64,000 nt of DNA, from NCBI RefSeq assembly GCF_010731675.1, contig NZ_AP022584.1, forward strand, positions 5,022,001-5,086,000, in the 5' to 3' direction. Below the pieces are notes generated by a model, which did no database searches, was not told the DNA's origin, and saw only the letters and a program-made list of their open reading frames with translations. Shown in pieces: positions 1-8,039 of the stretch; the stretch's first letter is position 1, and each line of letters begins with the position of its first letter. Position numbers and translations under genes: made by a program. This DNA is from Mycobacterium marseillense (lineage in GTDB: Bacteria > Actinomycetota > Actinomycetes > Mycobacteriales > Mycobacteriaceae).

Positions 1-529
1 AGTGGTTGCGGTAGGCGACCGCCCGCGGCGAATTCCACGACGCGAACACCGCCTCGATGCCGGCACGCAACTGCGCGTGCGGGTCCGACGGCACCTCTCG
101 TTCGCCGCTACTCACGATGCGCCGGTACATGTCGCGGAACCGGCGGCGGGTGTCGCGGGCGAACGCCGGGTTGCCGGCCGCCGCCAGCGCCTGCTCGACG
201 TCGTCGTTGATGCCCAGGTCCAAGATGGTGTCCATCATGCCCGGCATGGACTGGGTGGCTCCCGAGCGCACGCTGACCAGCAGCGGCCGCGGGCCCCGGC
301 CGAATGTGCGCGAGGTCTGCGTCTGTAGCCAGCCCATCCGGTCGAGCACGCCGTCCCAGATGGCGTCCATCGTCGCCGCGGGGTCGGCGAGATAGCGCAA
401 CCCCACCGCGGTGGTGATGCAGAACGCGGGGGGAACCGGCAGATGGTGGCGGCGCATCGTCTGGATGCCGTGGCCCTTGTTGCCCAGCAACTCGCGCGGG
501 TGGCTCGATGTGCCGTCCAGCAACACCAC
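1..529 (-). CDS. ppdK: Pyruvate, phosphate dikinase, N-terminal part (runs off left edge)
   Basis: PPDK interconverts pyruvate + ATP + Pi and PEP + AMP + PPi in the cytosol. Only about the first 176 residues are in the window; the gene continues past position 1. Reading leftwards, the protein shows VVLLDG, then GNKGHGI, PVPPAFCITT, and the nucleotide-binding signature LLVSVRSGA followed by MPGMMDTILDLG. These are the conserved PPDK N-terminal blocks. I placed the start at GTG 529 because it immediately precedes the conserved block. The frame stays open upstream with no ATG and no convincing ribosome site, so the start is uncertain. Synteny with metE further right fits Rv1127c of M. tuberculosis (recalled). 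Confidence 0.85.
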   Translation of the reverse strand, partial: MVLLDGTSSHPRELLGNKGHGIQTMRRHHLPVPPAFCITTAVGLRYLADPAATMDAIWDGVLDRMGWLQTQTSRTFGRGPRPLLVSVRSGATQSMPGMMDTILDLGINDDVEQALAAAGNPAFARDTRRRFRDMYRRIVSSGEREVPSDPHAQLRAGIEAVFASWNSPRAVAYRNH

Positions 530-750
530 GGAATGCTCGGCAGGCGTGTCCCCGCGGGCGCTTGGCGCATCGCGATGGGCGCCGCTACCTGGTGCGGTGC
601 GAGCCGTGGTGCACCCCCTTGGTGGTGTCGCTACCGATCGGGCCGACGTCGGAACGCCAGCAATGCTCCCACACGAACCAGCGGATCGAGCGACGTAGCT
701 GCCCGGCGGCTCTTGTCGTGCGACCCCACCCATGATCTAGGTTTACAGAT

Positions 751-1272
751 ATGACTTCTTATGACACGTTCCATGACGTCGGATTACTGATCCTTCGGCT
801 GGTGTTGGGCGTGACGTTGGCCGCACATGGCTACAACAAGTTCTTCGGCGGTGGCCGCATCCCCGGCACCGCGCGGTGGTTCGAGAGCATTGGCATGAAA
901 CCCGGAAAGTTCCACGCCACCGTCGCGGCGACCACGGAGATGGCCGCCGGCCTGGGCCTGGCGGTCGGATTACTCACCCCCATCCCGGCGGCGGGCTTCG
1001 TCTCGCTGATGCTGGTCGCGGCCTGGACCGTGCACCGCGCCAACGGCTTCTTCATCGTCAAGGAGGGCTGGGAGTACAACCTGGTGCTGGCGGTCAGCGC
1101 GATCGTCGTGGCCACGCTGGGCGCCGGCAAGTACAGCCTGGACTACCTGGTTTTCGGGAAGAACTGGATGGACGGCTGGCACGGCCTGCTGATCTCGGCG
1201 GTGCTCGGCCTGGCCGGGGCCATCGGCCAGCTGGTCATCTTCTACCGGCCGCCGGCCAAGCAAGCCGGCTAG
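751..1272 (+). CDS. DoxX family membrane protein
   Basis: A 173-residue integral membrane protein with four hydrophobic segments (about residues 10-28, 52-75, 78-95 and 145-165). It has the DoxX-type N-terminal block RLVLGVTLAAHGYNKFF. DoxX proteins are small four-helix membrane proteins; some mycobacterial members take part in redox and thiol stress complexes, but family membership alone does not give the substrate. ATG 751 is preceded by AGGT at a short distance. The gene stands alone, divergent from ppdK and convergent with the amine oxidase. Family assignment is firm, role is not. Confidence 0.85.
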   Translation: MTSYDTFHDVGLLILRLVLGVTLAAHGYNKFFGGGRIPGTARWFESIGMKPGKFHATVAATTEMAAGLGLAVGLLTPIPAAGFVSLMLVAAWTVHRANGFFIVKEGWEYNLVLAVSAIVVATLGAGKYSLDYLVFGKNWMDGWHGLLISAVLGLAGAIGQLVIFYRPPAKQAG

Positions 1273-1284
1273 CTCGGGGGCCCC

Positions 1285-1309
1285 TTCGCCCAACCTCGAA
1301 TGGGGCGAA
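1285..1309. terminator. Hairpin between convergent DoxX and amine oxidase genes
   Basis: TTCGCCC at 1285-1291 pairs perfectly with GGGCGAA at 1303-1309 across an 11-nt loop. It lies 12 nt after the DoxX stop and 19 nt from the end of the opposing gene, so it could end transcription from either side. There is no U tract, which is common for mycobacterial terminators. Confidence 0.5.
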
Positions 1310-1327
1310 CACGCGGGCGAGGCACCC

Positions 1328-2707
1328 CTAGTCGAGGCTCGAGGCCGCCACGGCGGCCGTTTCCGCGGCGGTCACCTCGGCCGCGGCGCGCTCGCCGGAG
1401 CGAATCGCGCCGTCGACCCACCCGCACATGACGGCCGAGCTCTCGGTGCCGGCCCAGTGGATGCGGCCGCAGGGTTCGCGCAGGGTGTAACCGAATTCGG
1501 TCAGCACGCCGGTGGGCGCGTGGCTGATCATGCCGCCGCCGGAGTAGCGCTCCACCGTCCAGTTCTGCTCGTGGAATTCGCGATACTCGTTCGCCTTGCT
1601 CCCGAAGCGATCGACGAGCTCACCGATGATGACCGCTTGGCGTTCGGCCTCGCCGAGCCTGCCGAGCCGTCGCGCGGCCGGTCCCTCACTGATGACGCAC
1701 ATGACGCCCGGGTTTCCGGTGTCCGTGCAGGCGTCGATGGTCAGGGTCGCCGGGCATCCCGGCGCGGCCGACTGGCCCGACAGCCCGTCGGCCCGCCAGA
1801 ACGGCTCGTCGTAGACGACCGAGATCTTGACGACCGCGCCGCTCGGCATGCGCTGGTGCAGGAAGGCCCGATCCACCGGCAGCATCGGTTCGTAGGCGAT
1901 CGACGTCGCGATCGCCAGCGGGATCGCGACGATCACCCGCCGCGCCCGCACCGTCATGCCCTCCGCGCTGACGGTGACGCCCTCGGCGTCCTGCGTGATT
2001 CGCCGGACCGGCTGCGACAGGTGCACCGCAGCACCGAGTTCGGCGGCTATCTGTCGGTAGATGGCGCCCATGCCGCCGACCGGGCGGGCGTCCTGGGAGC
2101 CGCCCTTGCCGGAAATGGCGAAGGTCGGGCCGCCGGCCGATCCCGTCTGCAGCAGCGCCCACAGCAACGACGTTTCCGACCCCGCCGAGGTGTACAGGCC
2201 GGACAAGGCCATGTCCAGCATCTCCCGGGCCGCCTTGGACATTGTGTGCTTCTCGATCCACGCGCCCAGGCTGATCCGGTCCCATGCGGCGGCTTCCGTT
2301 GCCTCCCAAGGGGCTTCGCGCGGGATCGCTTTGCACATTCTCTCGAACGACATCAGTCCGAGGCCCAGGTTGGCGACGGCCCACGGGCTCATCGTCCAAG
2401 GGACGGTGCCGCCGTAGCGGTGCTTCTTGCCGCCGACGATCATCATCGCGTCGCCGTCGTTGTGCTGTTTGTACTCTGGCACGCCGAACTCGTCCATCAG
2501 CGCGTAGATCCGGTCTTGGCCGGGCCCGATCCACGCGCCGCCGCGGTCGATCCACGTTCCGTCCGGGCGGGTCTCGGTGAAGGTGCGCCCACCGACCCTG
2601 TCGCGGGCCTCCAGCAAGGCCACCGAACGGCCCGCCCGCTGGAGCCGCAGCGCGGCCGTCAGGCCCGCGAATCCCGCTCCGACCACGCAACAATCGACGT
2701 CGGACAT
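1328..2707 (-). CDS. Flavin monoamine oxidase family FAD-dependent oxidoreductase
   Basis: A 459-residue soluble flavoprotein of the amine oxidase family, which oxidises C-N bonds of amines with release of H2O2. The N-terminal dinucleotide fold reads VVGAGFAGLTAALRL and is followed by LLEARDRVGGRTF. A second block, RGGAWIGPGQDRIY, and the C-terminal FAD block IHWAGTESS with GWVDGAIRSGERAA complete the family pattern. Start: ATG 2707 has GAGGAG 6 nt upstream; the frame extends to 2743 but without a ribosome site. AofH of M. tuberculosis belongs to the same family, but I cannot claim orthology. The substrate is unknown. Confidence 0.85.
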   Translation of the reverse strand: MSDVDCCVVGAGFAGLTAALRLQRAGRSVALLEARDRVGGRTFTETRPDGTWIDRGGAWIGPGQDRIYALMDEFGVPEYKQHNDGDAMMIVGGKKHRYGGTVPWTMSPWAVANLGLGLMSFERMCKAIPREAPWEATEAAAWDRISLGAWIEKHTMSKAAREMLDMALSGLYTSAGSETSLLWALLQTGSAGGPTFAISGKGGSQDARPVGGMGAIYRQIAAELGAAVHLSQPVRRITQDAEGVTVSAEGMTVRARRVIVAIPLAIATSIAYEPMLPVDRAFLHQRMPSGAVVKISVVYDEPFWRADGLSGQSAAPGCPATLTIDACTDTGNPGVMCVISEGPAARRLGRLGEAERQAVIIGELVDRFGSKANEYREFHEQNWTVERYSGGGMISHAPTGVLTEFGYTLREPCGRIHWAGTESSAVMCGWVDGAIRSGERAAAEVTAAETAAVAASSLD

Positions 2708-2813
2708 GGTCGGCTCCTCAACGTAGTCCCGCCCCAGCAGCAAACTACACCGACCGCGGCGTCCGCGATAGTGAGTTCACCGGGATTTCTCAGACGATGT
2801 CGTCCTCTGCGGC

Positions 2814-3173
2814 TCACGGAGCCACGGGCACATGACCGTCGACGGGACCGTTGTTGCCGTACTCGCCTGGCGGCGCCGGCACCGGGGGCGGTGGTACTAC
2901 CCGTGGCGACCGCTGCCGTCCGCACTTGCCCTGACGAGGGAAGCAACCACAGTTGAGCCCGATGATGCAGCCATTGAATTCCGCACCGGCAGTGCGGCTT
3001 TCGGGGGCGACAGGAAGCGGCTGCGCCGGCCTCACGCCGGACCAAGCGGTCGTCGTGGCGACTGTCGGGCTTGCCGACGTCGCGACGACGCCGTCGTCGC
3101 ATCCGACCGTCGAGACAAGCAGTGCGGCGCCACCGCACAGTGTGAGGATCTTCTTCGTAGCTCCAAATATCAT
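2814..3173 (-). CDS. Small Cys-rich putative lipoprotein
   Basis: A 119-residue protein with a lipoprotein signal: basic start MIFGATKKI, hydrophobic core, and lipobox STVGC with the acylated Cys at residue 25. The mature part holds a Cys-dense patch (NGCIIGLNCGCF...GKCG, about residues 68-84) that could form disulfides or bind metal. A Pro-rich tail (VPPPPVPAPPGEYG) follows. GGAGG sits about 6 nt before ATG 3173, which supports the start. It lies just upstream of the amine oxidase on the same strand, separated by about 106 nt. I do not recognise a family. Confidence 0.65.
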   Translation of the reverse strand: MIFGATKKILTLCGGAALLVSTVGCDDGVVATSASPTVATTTAWSGVRPAQPLPVAPESRTAGAEFNGCIIGLNCGCFPRQGKCGRQRSPRVVPPPPVPAPPGEYGNNGPVDGHVPVAP

Positions 3174-3350
3174 CAGGTTCCTCCGTCCCCCTCGCGGTGC
3201 TGGGCACGGGTGATGTCGATCAGCAACATGAACAAACTTCTCCTTGGAAACGCGCGGACCTGCGCGTGGAATGGAATAGGCTGCCGTTCTCGCGAGCGTG
3301 AGTCGGCACCAGCGGCCGTCGCGCGTTGCGCAACGGCCGGTTCCGGCCGA

Positions 3351-3761
3351 TCAGCGTCTGGAGACGCAGAGCTGAGTCAAAAGATCCTGGGCGCCAAGGG
3401 AAGTGGCGGGTGCGCGCGAGTCGACGCCGTCGGCTCGCCAGGTCGACATGGATGATGTCGGCGACGGTGACCCCTGTGGCGTCGGCGTCCAGCGCGGCGA
3501 ATTCGATTGCCGGACATGAGGTCCGGTTACGGTCGCCGGAGCCTTGTGGTACTTGGCTGACAAACCCGAATCAGGAGTCGGGTGGTCGTTGCCGGCAGCG
3601 GTAACCACCGCATGCGGTGCCTCAGACGCGACTGACCCAGTCCCCGCTGACTCCGAGCGCGACGGACTGGACCCGACGACCGCGGCGTACAACCACACCA
3701 TGGCGGCGATCGCAATGACCGAGCGCGACCGTCGCGGTTTGGTTCCGTCGCTGAACCACAC
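3351..3761 (-). CDS. Possible membrane-anchored hypothetical protein, perhaps frameshifted
   Basis: A 136-codon open frame from GTG 3761. The N-terminus is basic (KPRRSRS) and is followed by one hydrophobic segment (VIAIAAMVWLYAAVVG), as in a type II anchor or signal peptide. After that the sequence is low-complexity and Ser/Pro-rich. From about position 3510 another frame on the same strand reads a more protein-like stretch (IEFAALDADATGVTVADII), so a single frameshift may have broken a longer gene. No ribosome site is visible and I recognise no family. Apart from this, 3180-3850 shows nothing. Confidence 0.3.
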   Translation of the reverse strand: MWFSDGTKPRRSRSVIAIAAMVWLYAAVVGSSPSRSESAGTGSVASEAPHAVVTAAGNDHPTPDSGLSAKYHKAPATVTGPHVRQSNSPRWTPTPQGSPSPTSSMSTWRADGVDSRAPATSLGAQDLLTQLCVSRR

Positions 3762-3851
3762 AATGATTCAATTTTAGCGACGGCACGCTGGGCGCTGCCG
3801 AACTCTGGCCGATCTCATATGTGCCGACCATGGCCATACCAGCGCGGACGA

Positions 3852-5357
3852 TCAGTCCGGTTCGCCGTACTCGTCGAACCAGTGCGCCAGTTTGCCGCGG
3901 CGACTCACCGCGCGGAGCCTGCGTTCGGCGGAGGCCCGTGTCTTGGGTGTGGTGACGATGAGCAGTTCGTCGCCGGCCTGGATGCGGGTGTGGGGCTGGG
4001 GGACGAACGTGCGGCCCTTGCGGATGATCAGGGTGATGACGGCGGGGTCCGGTAGCCGCAACTCGAGCACCGAGACGTTGTGCAGCCGCGACGGTGGTGA
4101 CACGGTCATCGTCAACAGTTCGGCCTCCAGCACGTCCAGTGGCGCCGCTTCCACCTGGATCTCGCGAGTGGCTTCACCGGAGATCAGCCCGATCTTGTGG
4201 GCCAGCAGGCTCAATCCGGGGCCCTGGATCAGGGTGAAGACCACGACCAGGATGAACACGATGTTGAGCAGCCGGTAGCTGCCCGCGACGCCTTCGACGA
4301 TGGGAAACGTCGCCAGCACAATGGGGACCGCGCCGCGCAGGCCCGCCCAGGATAAGAACACCTGCTCGCGCCACGGCACCCGAAAGGGGGCCAGGGAGAT
4401 CAAGACCGAGAGCGGCCGGCCGAGCAACAGCAACACCGCGCCGATGACGATCGCCGGTATCAGTTCGCGGCCCAACTGGCTCGGGCTCACCAACAGGCCG
4501 AGGAGGACGAACAGCCCGATCTGGGCGAGCCAGCCGAGGCCCTCCGCGAACGACCGGGTGGCCGAGCGATGGGGCAACCCGGAGTTCGCCAATATCACCG
4601 CGGACAGATACGCGGCGATGAACCCGCTGGCGTGAGCGCTGGCCGCCGCGGCGAACGCCACCATGCCGAGCGCAAATGTTGCCAGCGGATAGAGGCCGGA
4701 GGCCGGTAGCGCCGCCCGGCGCATGGCGAAGGCGCCGAGCACCCCGCTGAACAAGCCGACCGCGACGCCGACGGCCAGCTCGTACACCACGCCGGTCGCG
4801 GCCGTCCCCGGCGCAAGCGTCAGCGGTGTGGTGCTGAACATGAGCACGAGAATGGCGGCGGGCGCGTCGTTGAATCCGGACTCGGCCTCGAGGAGCCCGG
4901 CGACGCGCCTGGGCAACGGTAGGACACGCAGGACCGAGAACACCGCGGCGGCGTCGGTGGGCGAAACGACGGCTCCGAGCAGCAGGGAGAGCTGCCAGTT
5001 GATGCCGAGCAACAGGTGCGCACCGGCGGCCGTGATCACCATGCTGATGCCCACCCCGACGGTGGCCAGCACACTCGCGGGCGCCAGCAGCTTGCGGATG
5101 TCGGAGAACCGCGTCGTCAGGCCGCCTTCGACCAGGATGACGGCCAGCGCCGTCGTGCCGAGGTCGCTGGCGAGCTGGACGTCGTTGAATTCCAGCCCCA
5201 GCCCGTCGTCGCCGAGGGCGACTCCGACCGCGAGGAACAGCAGCAGGCTGGGGAGCCCGACTTTGGCGGCGGCCCGGGTGGCGACGATGCTGGCCAGCAG
5301 CACGAGGCCCCCGACCAGCAGCGTCACATACAGCTGCTGCAAGGTCATGTTGTTCAT
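3852..5357 (-). CDS. K+/H+ (or Na+/H+) antiporter with C-terminal RCK/TrkA-C domain
   Basis: A 501-residue cation/proton antiporter of the CPA family (NhaP2/KefB-like). About 12-13 membrane helices span residues 1-390, with the family blocks VVSPTDAAAVFSVL, ESGFNDAPAAILVL and WAGLRGAVPIVLATFP. The C-terminal 90 residues form a soluble TrkA-C regulatory domain (VLELRLPDPAVITLIIRKG, then AGDELLIVT) that usually senses nucleotides or K+. ATG 5357 begins MNNMTLQQ; the frame extends to 5378 without a better start. It is divergent from a TrkA-like protein, so both probably serve K+ and pH homeostasis. Ion specificity cannot be told from sequence. Confidence 0.85.
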   Translation of the reverse strand: MNNMTLQQLYVTLLVGGLVLLASIVATRAAAKVGLPSLLLFLAVGVALGDDGLGLEFNDVQLASDLGTTALAVILVEGGLTTRFSDIRKLLAPASVLATVGVGISMVITAAGAHLLLGINWQLSLLLGAVVSPTDAAAVFSVLRVLPLPRRVAGLLEAESGFNDAPAAILVLMFSTTPLTLAPGTAATGVVYELAVGVAVGLFSGVLGAFAMRRAALPASGLYPLATFALGMVAFAAAASAHASGFIAAYLSAVILANSGLPHRSATRSFAEGLGWLAQIGLFVLLGLLVSPSQLGRELIPAIVIGAVLLLLGRPLSVLISLAPFRVPWREQVFLSWAGLRGAVPIVLATFPIVEGVAGSYRLLNIVFILVVVFTLIQGPGLSLLAHKIGLISGEATREIQVEAAPLDVLEAELLTMTVSPPSRLHNVSVLELRLPDPAVITLIIRKGRTFVPQPHTRIQAGDELLIVTTPKTRASAERRLRAVSRRGKLAHWFDEYGEPD

Positions 5358-5410
5358 CGCCGTTCGGTCGCGGCACAAGCCAGCGAAGTCGGGTTGTGTG
5401 CAAGTGAATC

Positions 5411-5440
5411 ACTAGTAACACTAATGACTAGTCGGGTTAC
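5411..5440. promoter_or_regulatory. Repeated ACTAGT / GTAAC...GTTAC elements in a divergent promoter
   Basis: Within the 112-nt gap between the antiporter and the TrkA-like gene there are two copies of the palindrome ACTAGT, at 5411-5416 and 5427-5432, 16 bp centre to centre. They overlap an inverted pair GTAAC (5415-5419) and GTTAC (5436-5440). Such an arrangement in a divergent promoter suggests an operator, but no regulator is identified. Confidence 0.35.
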
Positions 5441-5469
5441 ACGCTGACCAGCCGTCAGGAGAGTGGATA

Positions 5470-6192
5470 GTGCGCATCGGGATCGCCGGCGCGGGCGCGG
5501 TCGGTCGCTCGGTCGCACACGAACTACTCGAGGCCGGTCACCGGATCTTGTTGATCGAGCGCAACGTCGACCACTACGTGCCGCACACCGTGCCCGAGGC
5601 GGAGTGGTTACTCGCCGACGCGTGCGAGCTGGCGTCGCTCCAGGAGTCCGGGCTGCAGCTGTGCGATGTCGTCATCGCGGCAACCGGCGACGACAAGGTG
5701 AACCTCGCGGCGGCGTTGCTGGCCAAGGCCGAGTTCGGGGTGGCCAGAGTCGTGGCGCGCGTCAACGACTTGAGAAACGAGTGGCTGTTCAGCGAGGCAT
5801 GGGGCATCGACGTGGCGGTCTCCACGCCTCGCGCCATGGTGGCCGGGGTGGAGGGGGCCATCGACGTCGGCCACCTCGTGCAGCTGATGGGTCTCGCGCG
5901 CGGTCAGGTCAGTCTGTCGAAACTGACACTGCCGGTGGACAACCCGCTTGTCGGACGCCGGATTTGTGACCTGCCGCTGCCGGAGAACTCCGCGCTGATC
6001 ACCGTGCTGCGCGGCGGGGACGTCATCTTGCCGCAGCCCGACGACGTGCTCGAGGCCGGCGACGAAATGTTGTTCGTCGCAGGCAGTGCCGCCGAGAATC
6101 AGGTCCGCGCCCTGATCGTCCACGGAGCCCCGGAGCGGGCGGCGCACTGGCGGGAAATACCGGCTGGCCCAGTGAGAAACTTGCCGGCTTAG
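5470..6192 (+). CDS. TrkA family potassium uptake regulatory protein (RCK_N + RCK_C)
   Basis: A 240-residue cytosolic subunit of Trk/Ktr-type K+ transport. The N-terminal Rossmann domain starts MRIGIAGAGAVGRSVAHELL with an acidic residue ending strand 2 (LLIERN), and DVVIAATGDDKVNL is the usual TrkA block. The C-terminal TrkA-C domain spans about residues 140-225 (LPVDNPLVGRRI, then AGDEMLFVAG). GTG 5470 has AGGAGAG about 7 nt upstream. It resembles mycobacterial CeoB/CeoC, but here a single copy sits divergent from an antiporter and no TrkH/TrkG channel gene is adjacent. It may therefore regulate the antiporter or a distant channel. Confidence 0.85.
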   Translation: MRIGIAGAGAVGRSVAHELLEAGHRILLIERNVDHYVPHTVPEAEWLLADACELASLQESGLQLCDVVIAATGDDKVNLAAALLAKAEFGVARVVARVNDLRNEWLFSEAWGIDVAVSTPRAMVAGVEGAIDVGHLVQLMGLARGQVSLSKLTLPVDNPLVGRRICDLPLPENSALITVLRGGDVILPQPDDVLEAGDEMLFVAGSAAENQVRALIVHGAPERAAHWREIPAGPVRNLPA

Positions 6193-6217
6193 TTCGGGCC
6201 CAACGCGTGCCACCCAC

Positions 6218-6233
6218 CTAGAACACGTTCTAG
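6218..6233 (+). promoter_or_regulatory. KstR-type operator (cholesterol regulon) before DUF3556 gene
   Basis: The sequence CTAGAACACGTTCTAG is a 16-bp inverted repeat with only the central dinucleotide unpaired. It fits the published KstR consensus TnnAACnnGTTnnA exactly. It ends 11 bp before the ATG at 6245, where a bound TetR repressor would block initiation. KstR is known to repress cholesterol and lipid catabolism genes until a 3-oxo-cholestenoyl-CoA type ligand binds. Confidence 0.8.
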
Positions 6234-6244
6234 TCTGTGAAACC

Positions 6245-7969
6245 ATGGGATTTCTGAAGCCCGAGCTACCGCAGCTCGACATGGCCGAATGGAACAAGGG
6301 CAGCCGCAGCGACAAGATCCGCCCCATGGCCAAGCACTGGGCCGAGGTCGGTTTCGGCACGCCGCTCGCACTGCACCTGTTCTATGTCGTCAAAATCCTG
6401 CTCTACATCCTCGGCGCGTGGCTGTTCGCCTCGGCCACCCGGGGCCTCGGCGGCTTCACGCAGGTCGCGTCGTGGTGGTCGGAGCCGATCGTGTTCGAGA
6501 AGGTCGTGCTCTACACGATGCTGTTCGAGGTGCTCGGCTTGGGCTGCGGCTTCGGGCCGTTGAACAACCGGTTCTTCCCGCCGATGGGCTCGGTCCTGTA
6601 CTGGATGCGTTTCGGCACCATCCGGCTGCCACCCTGGCCGGACCGCGTGCCCCTGACCAAGGGCACCAAGCGCAAGCCGATCGACGTCGCCCTGTATGCG
6701 CTGTTCCTTCTGGTGACGCTCGCGGCGCTGTTCGCCGACGGCACCGGGCCGATCCCCGAGTTGGGCACGACCATCGGGCTGCTGCCCGTGTGGAAGGTCG
6801 TGCTGATCCTGCTGCTGCTCGCGGTGCTCGGCCTGCGCGACAAGGTGATCTTCCTGGCCGCGCGCGGTGAGGTCTACGCGACCATGGCGGTGACGTTCCT
6901 GTTCGCCGCGCCCGACATGATCGTCGGGTCCAAGGTGGTGTTCCTGGTGATCTGGATGGGCGCGGCGACCTCCAAACTCAACAAGCACTTTCCGTTCGTC
7001 ATCTCCACGATGATGTCCAACAACCCGTTGGTGCGGCCCCGGGCGCTGAAACGGCGCTTCTTCGAGAAGTTCCCCGATGACCTGCGGCCGGGGTGGCTGT
7101 CGCGGTGGCTGGCGCACTTCAGCACCGCCATCGAGATGCTGGTGCCGCTACCGCTTTTCTTTTGTCACGGCGGGTGGCCGGTCACGGTGGCCGCCGTCGT
7201 CATGGTGTGCTTCCACCTCGGCATCCTCGTCTCGATCCCCATGGGCGTGCCGCTGGAGTGGAACGTCTTCATGATCTTCGGGGTGCTCTCGTTGTTCGTC
7301 GCGCACACCCACATCGGGCTTGCGGACCTCCAGCACCCGGTGGTGGTAGCCATCCTGTTCGTCGTGATCGCGGGAATCGTCTTGCTGGGCAACATGTTTC
7401 CGCGCAAGATCTCGTTCCTACCCGGGATGCGGTACTACGCCGGCAACTGGGACACCACCCTGTGGTGCATCAAGCCGTCCGCCAACGAGAAGATCGGCCG
7501 GGGCATCGTGGCGATCGCCAGCATGCCGCAGGCCCAGCTGGAACGGTTCTACGGCAGCCCGGAGGCGGCGCAGATCCCCCTCTACATGGGATATGCGTTC
7601 CGCGGCTTCAACACTCACGGCCGTGCGCTGTTCACGCTGGCGCACCGCGCCATGGCCGGCCAGAACGAGGACGACTACGTCCTCACCGACGGCGAGCGGA
7701 TCTGCAGCACCGCGATCGGCTGGAACTTCGGCGACGGCCATATGCACAACGAGCAACTGATCACCGCGCTGCAGGAGCGCTGCCACTTCGAGCCGGGCGA
7801 GGTCCGCGTGGTTTTGCTTGACGCGCAACCGATTCACAAGCAGACGCAGGCATATCGGTTGGTCGACGCGGCGACCGGTGAGTTCGAGTGCGGCATCGTC
7901 CGGGTCGCCGACATGGTCACCCGGCAGCCCTGGGCCGACGACGTTCCCGTCGAGGTGGTGTCGGGCTAG
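6245..7969 (+). CDS. DUF3556 domain multi-pass membrane protein
   Basis: A 574-residue protein of the actinobacterial DUF3556 family, with an N-terminal cytosolic segment of about 50 residues. At least nine hydrophobic helices lie between about residues 44 and 385. A soluble C-terminal domain of about 185 residues follows, with many aromatic, His and Cys residues (WDTTLWCIKPS, GDGHMHNEQLI, ERCHFEPGEVRVV). The layout recalls HTTM/VKGC-type membrane oxidoreductases, but that is only a structural impression. ATG 6245 follows the KstR-type operator, so I infer induction during growth on sterols or host lipids. It is a single-gene unit ending in a strong hairpin. Confidence 0.8.
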   Translation: MGFLKPELPQLDMAEWNKGSRSDKIRPMAKHWAEVGFGTPLALHLFYVVKILLYILGAWLFASATRGLGGFTQVASWWSEPIVFEKVVLYTMLFEVLGLGCGFGPLNNRFFPPMGSVLYWMRFGTIRLPPWPDRVPLTKGTKRKPIDVALYALFLLVTLAALFADGTGPIPELGTTIGLLPVWKVVLILLLLAVLGLRDKVIFLAARGEVYATMAVTFLFAAPDMIVGSKVVFLVIWMGAATSKLNKHFPFVISTMMSNNPLVRPRALKRRFFEKFPDDLRPGWLSRWLAHFSTAIEMLVPLPLFFCHGGWPVTVAAVVMVCFHLGILVSIPMGVPLEWNVFMIFGVLSLFVAHTHIGLADLQHPVVVAILFVVIAGIVLLGNMFPRKISFLPGMRYYAGNWDTTLWCIKPSANEKIGRGIVAIASMPQAQLERFYGSPEAAQIPLYMGYAFRGFNTHGRALFTLAHRAMAGQNEDDYVLTDGERICSTAIGWNFGDGHMHNEQLITALQERCHFEPGEVRVVLLDAQPIHKQTQAYRLVDAATGEFECGIVRVADMVTRQPWADDVPVEVVSG

Positions 7970-7974
7970 CCCCC

Positions 7975-8026
7975 GGTGTAACGCCACGGCGACATTTCCG
8001 GCCGGAAATCGCCGTGGCGTTACACC
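7975..8026. terminator. Long bidirectional hairpin between DUF3556 gene and metE
   Basis: An 18-bp perfect stem (7975-7992 with 8009-8026) encloses a 14-bp palindrome TTTCCGGCCGGAAA (7995-8008), so almost the whole 52 bp can fold back. It starts 6 nt after the DUF3556 stop and ends 14 nt before the metE stop. It is most simply a shared terminator for the convergent genes, though it is longer than usual and could be a dispersed palindromic repeat. Confidence 0.65.
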
Positions 8027-8039
8027 CGCGGGCGAAACG

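Noticed and set aside
1457..2956. Long plus-strand open frame (about 500 codons) opposite the amine oxidase
   Set aside because: It is the antisense shadow of the amine oxidase: no family motif, Arg/Asp/Ala-rich composition and no ribosome site.
4174..5421. Arg-rich minus-strand frame overlapping the antiporter in another register
   Set aside because: Composition is that of an out-of-frame reading; the antiporter frame has the membrane helices and conserved blocks.
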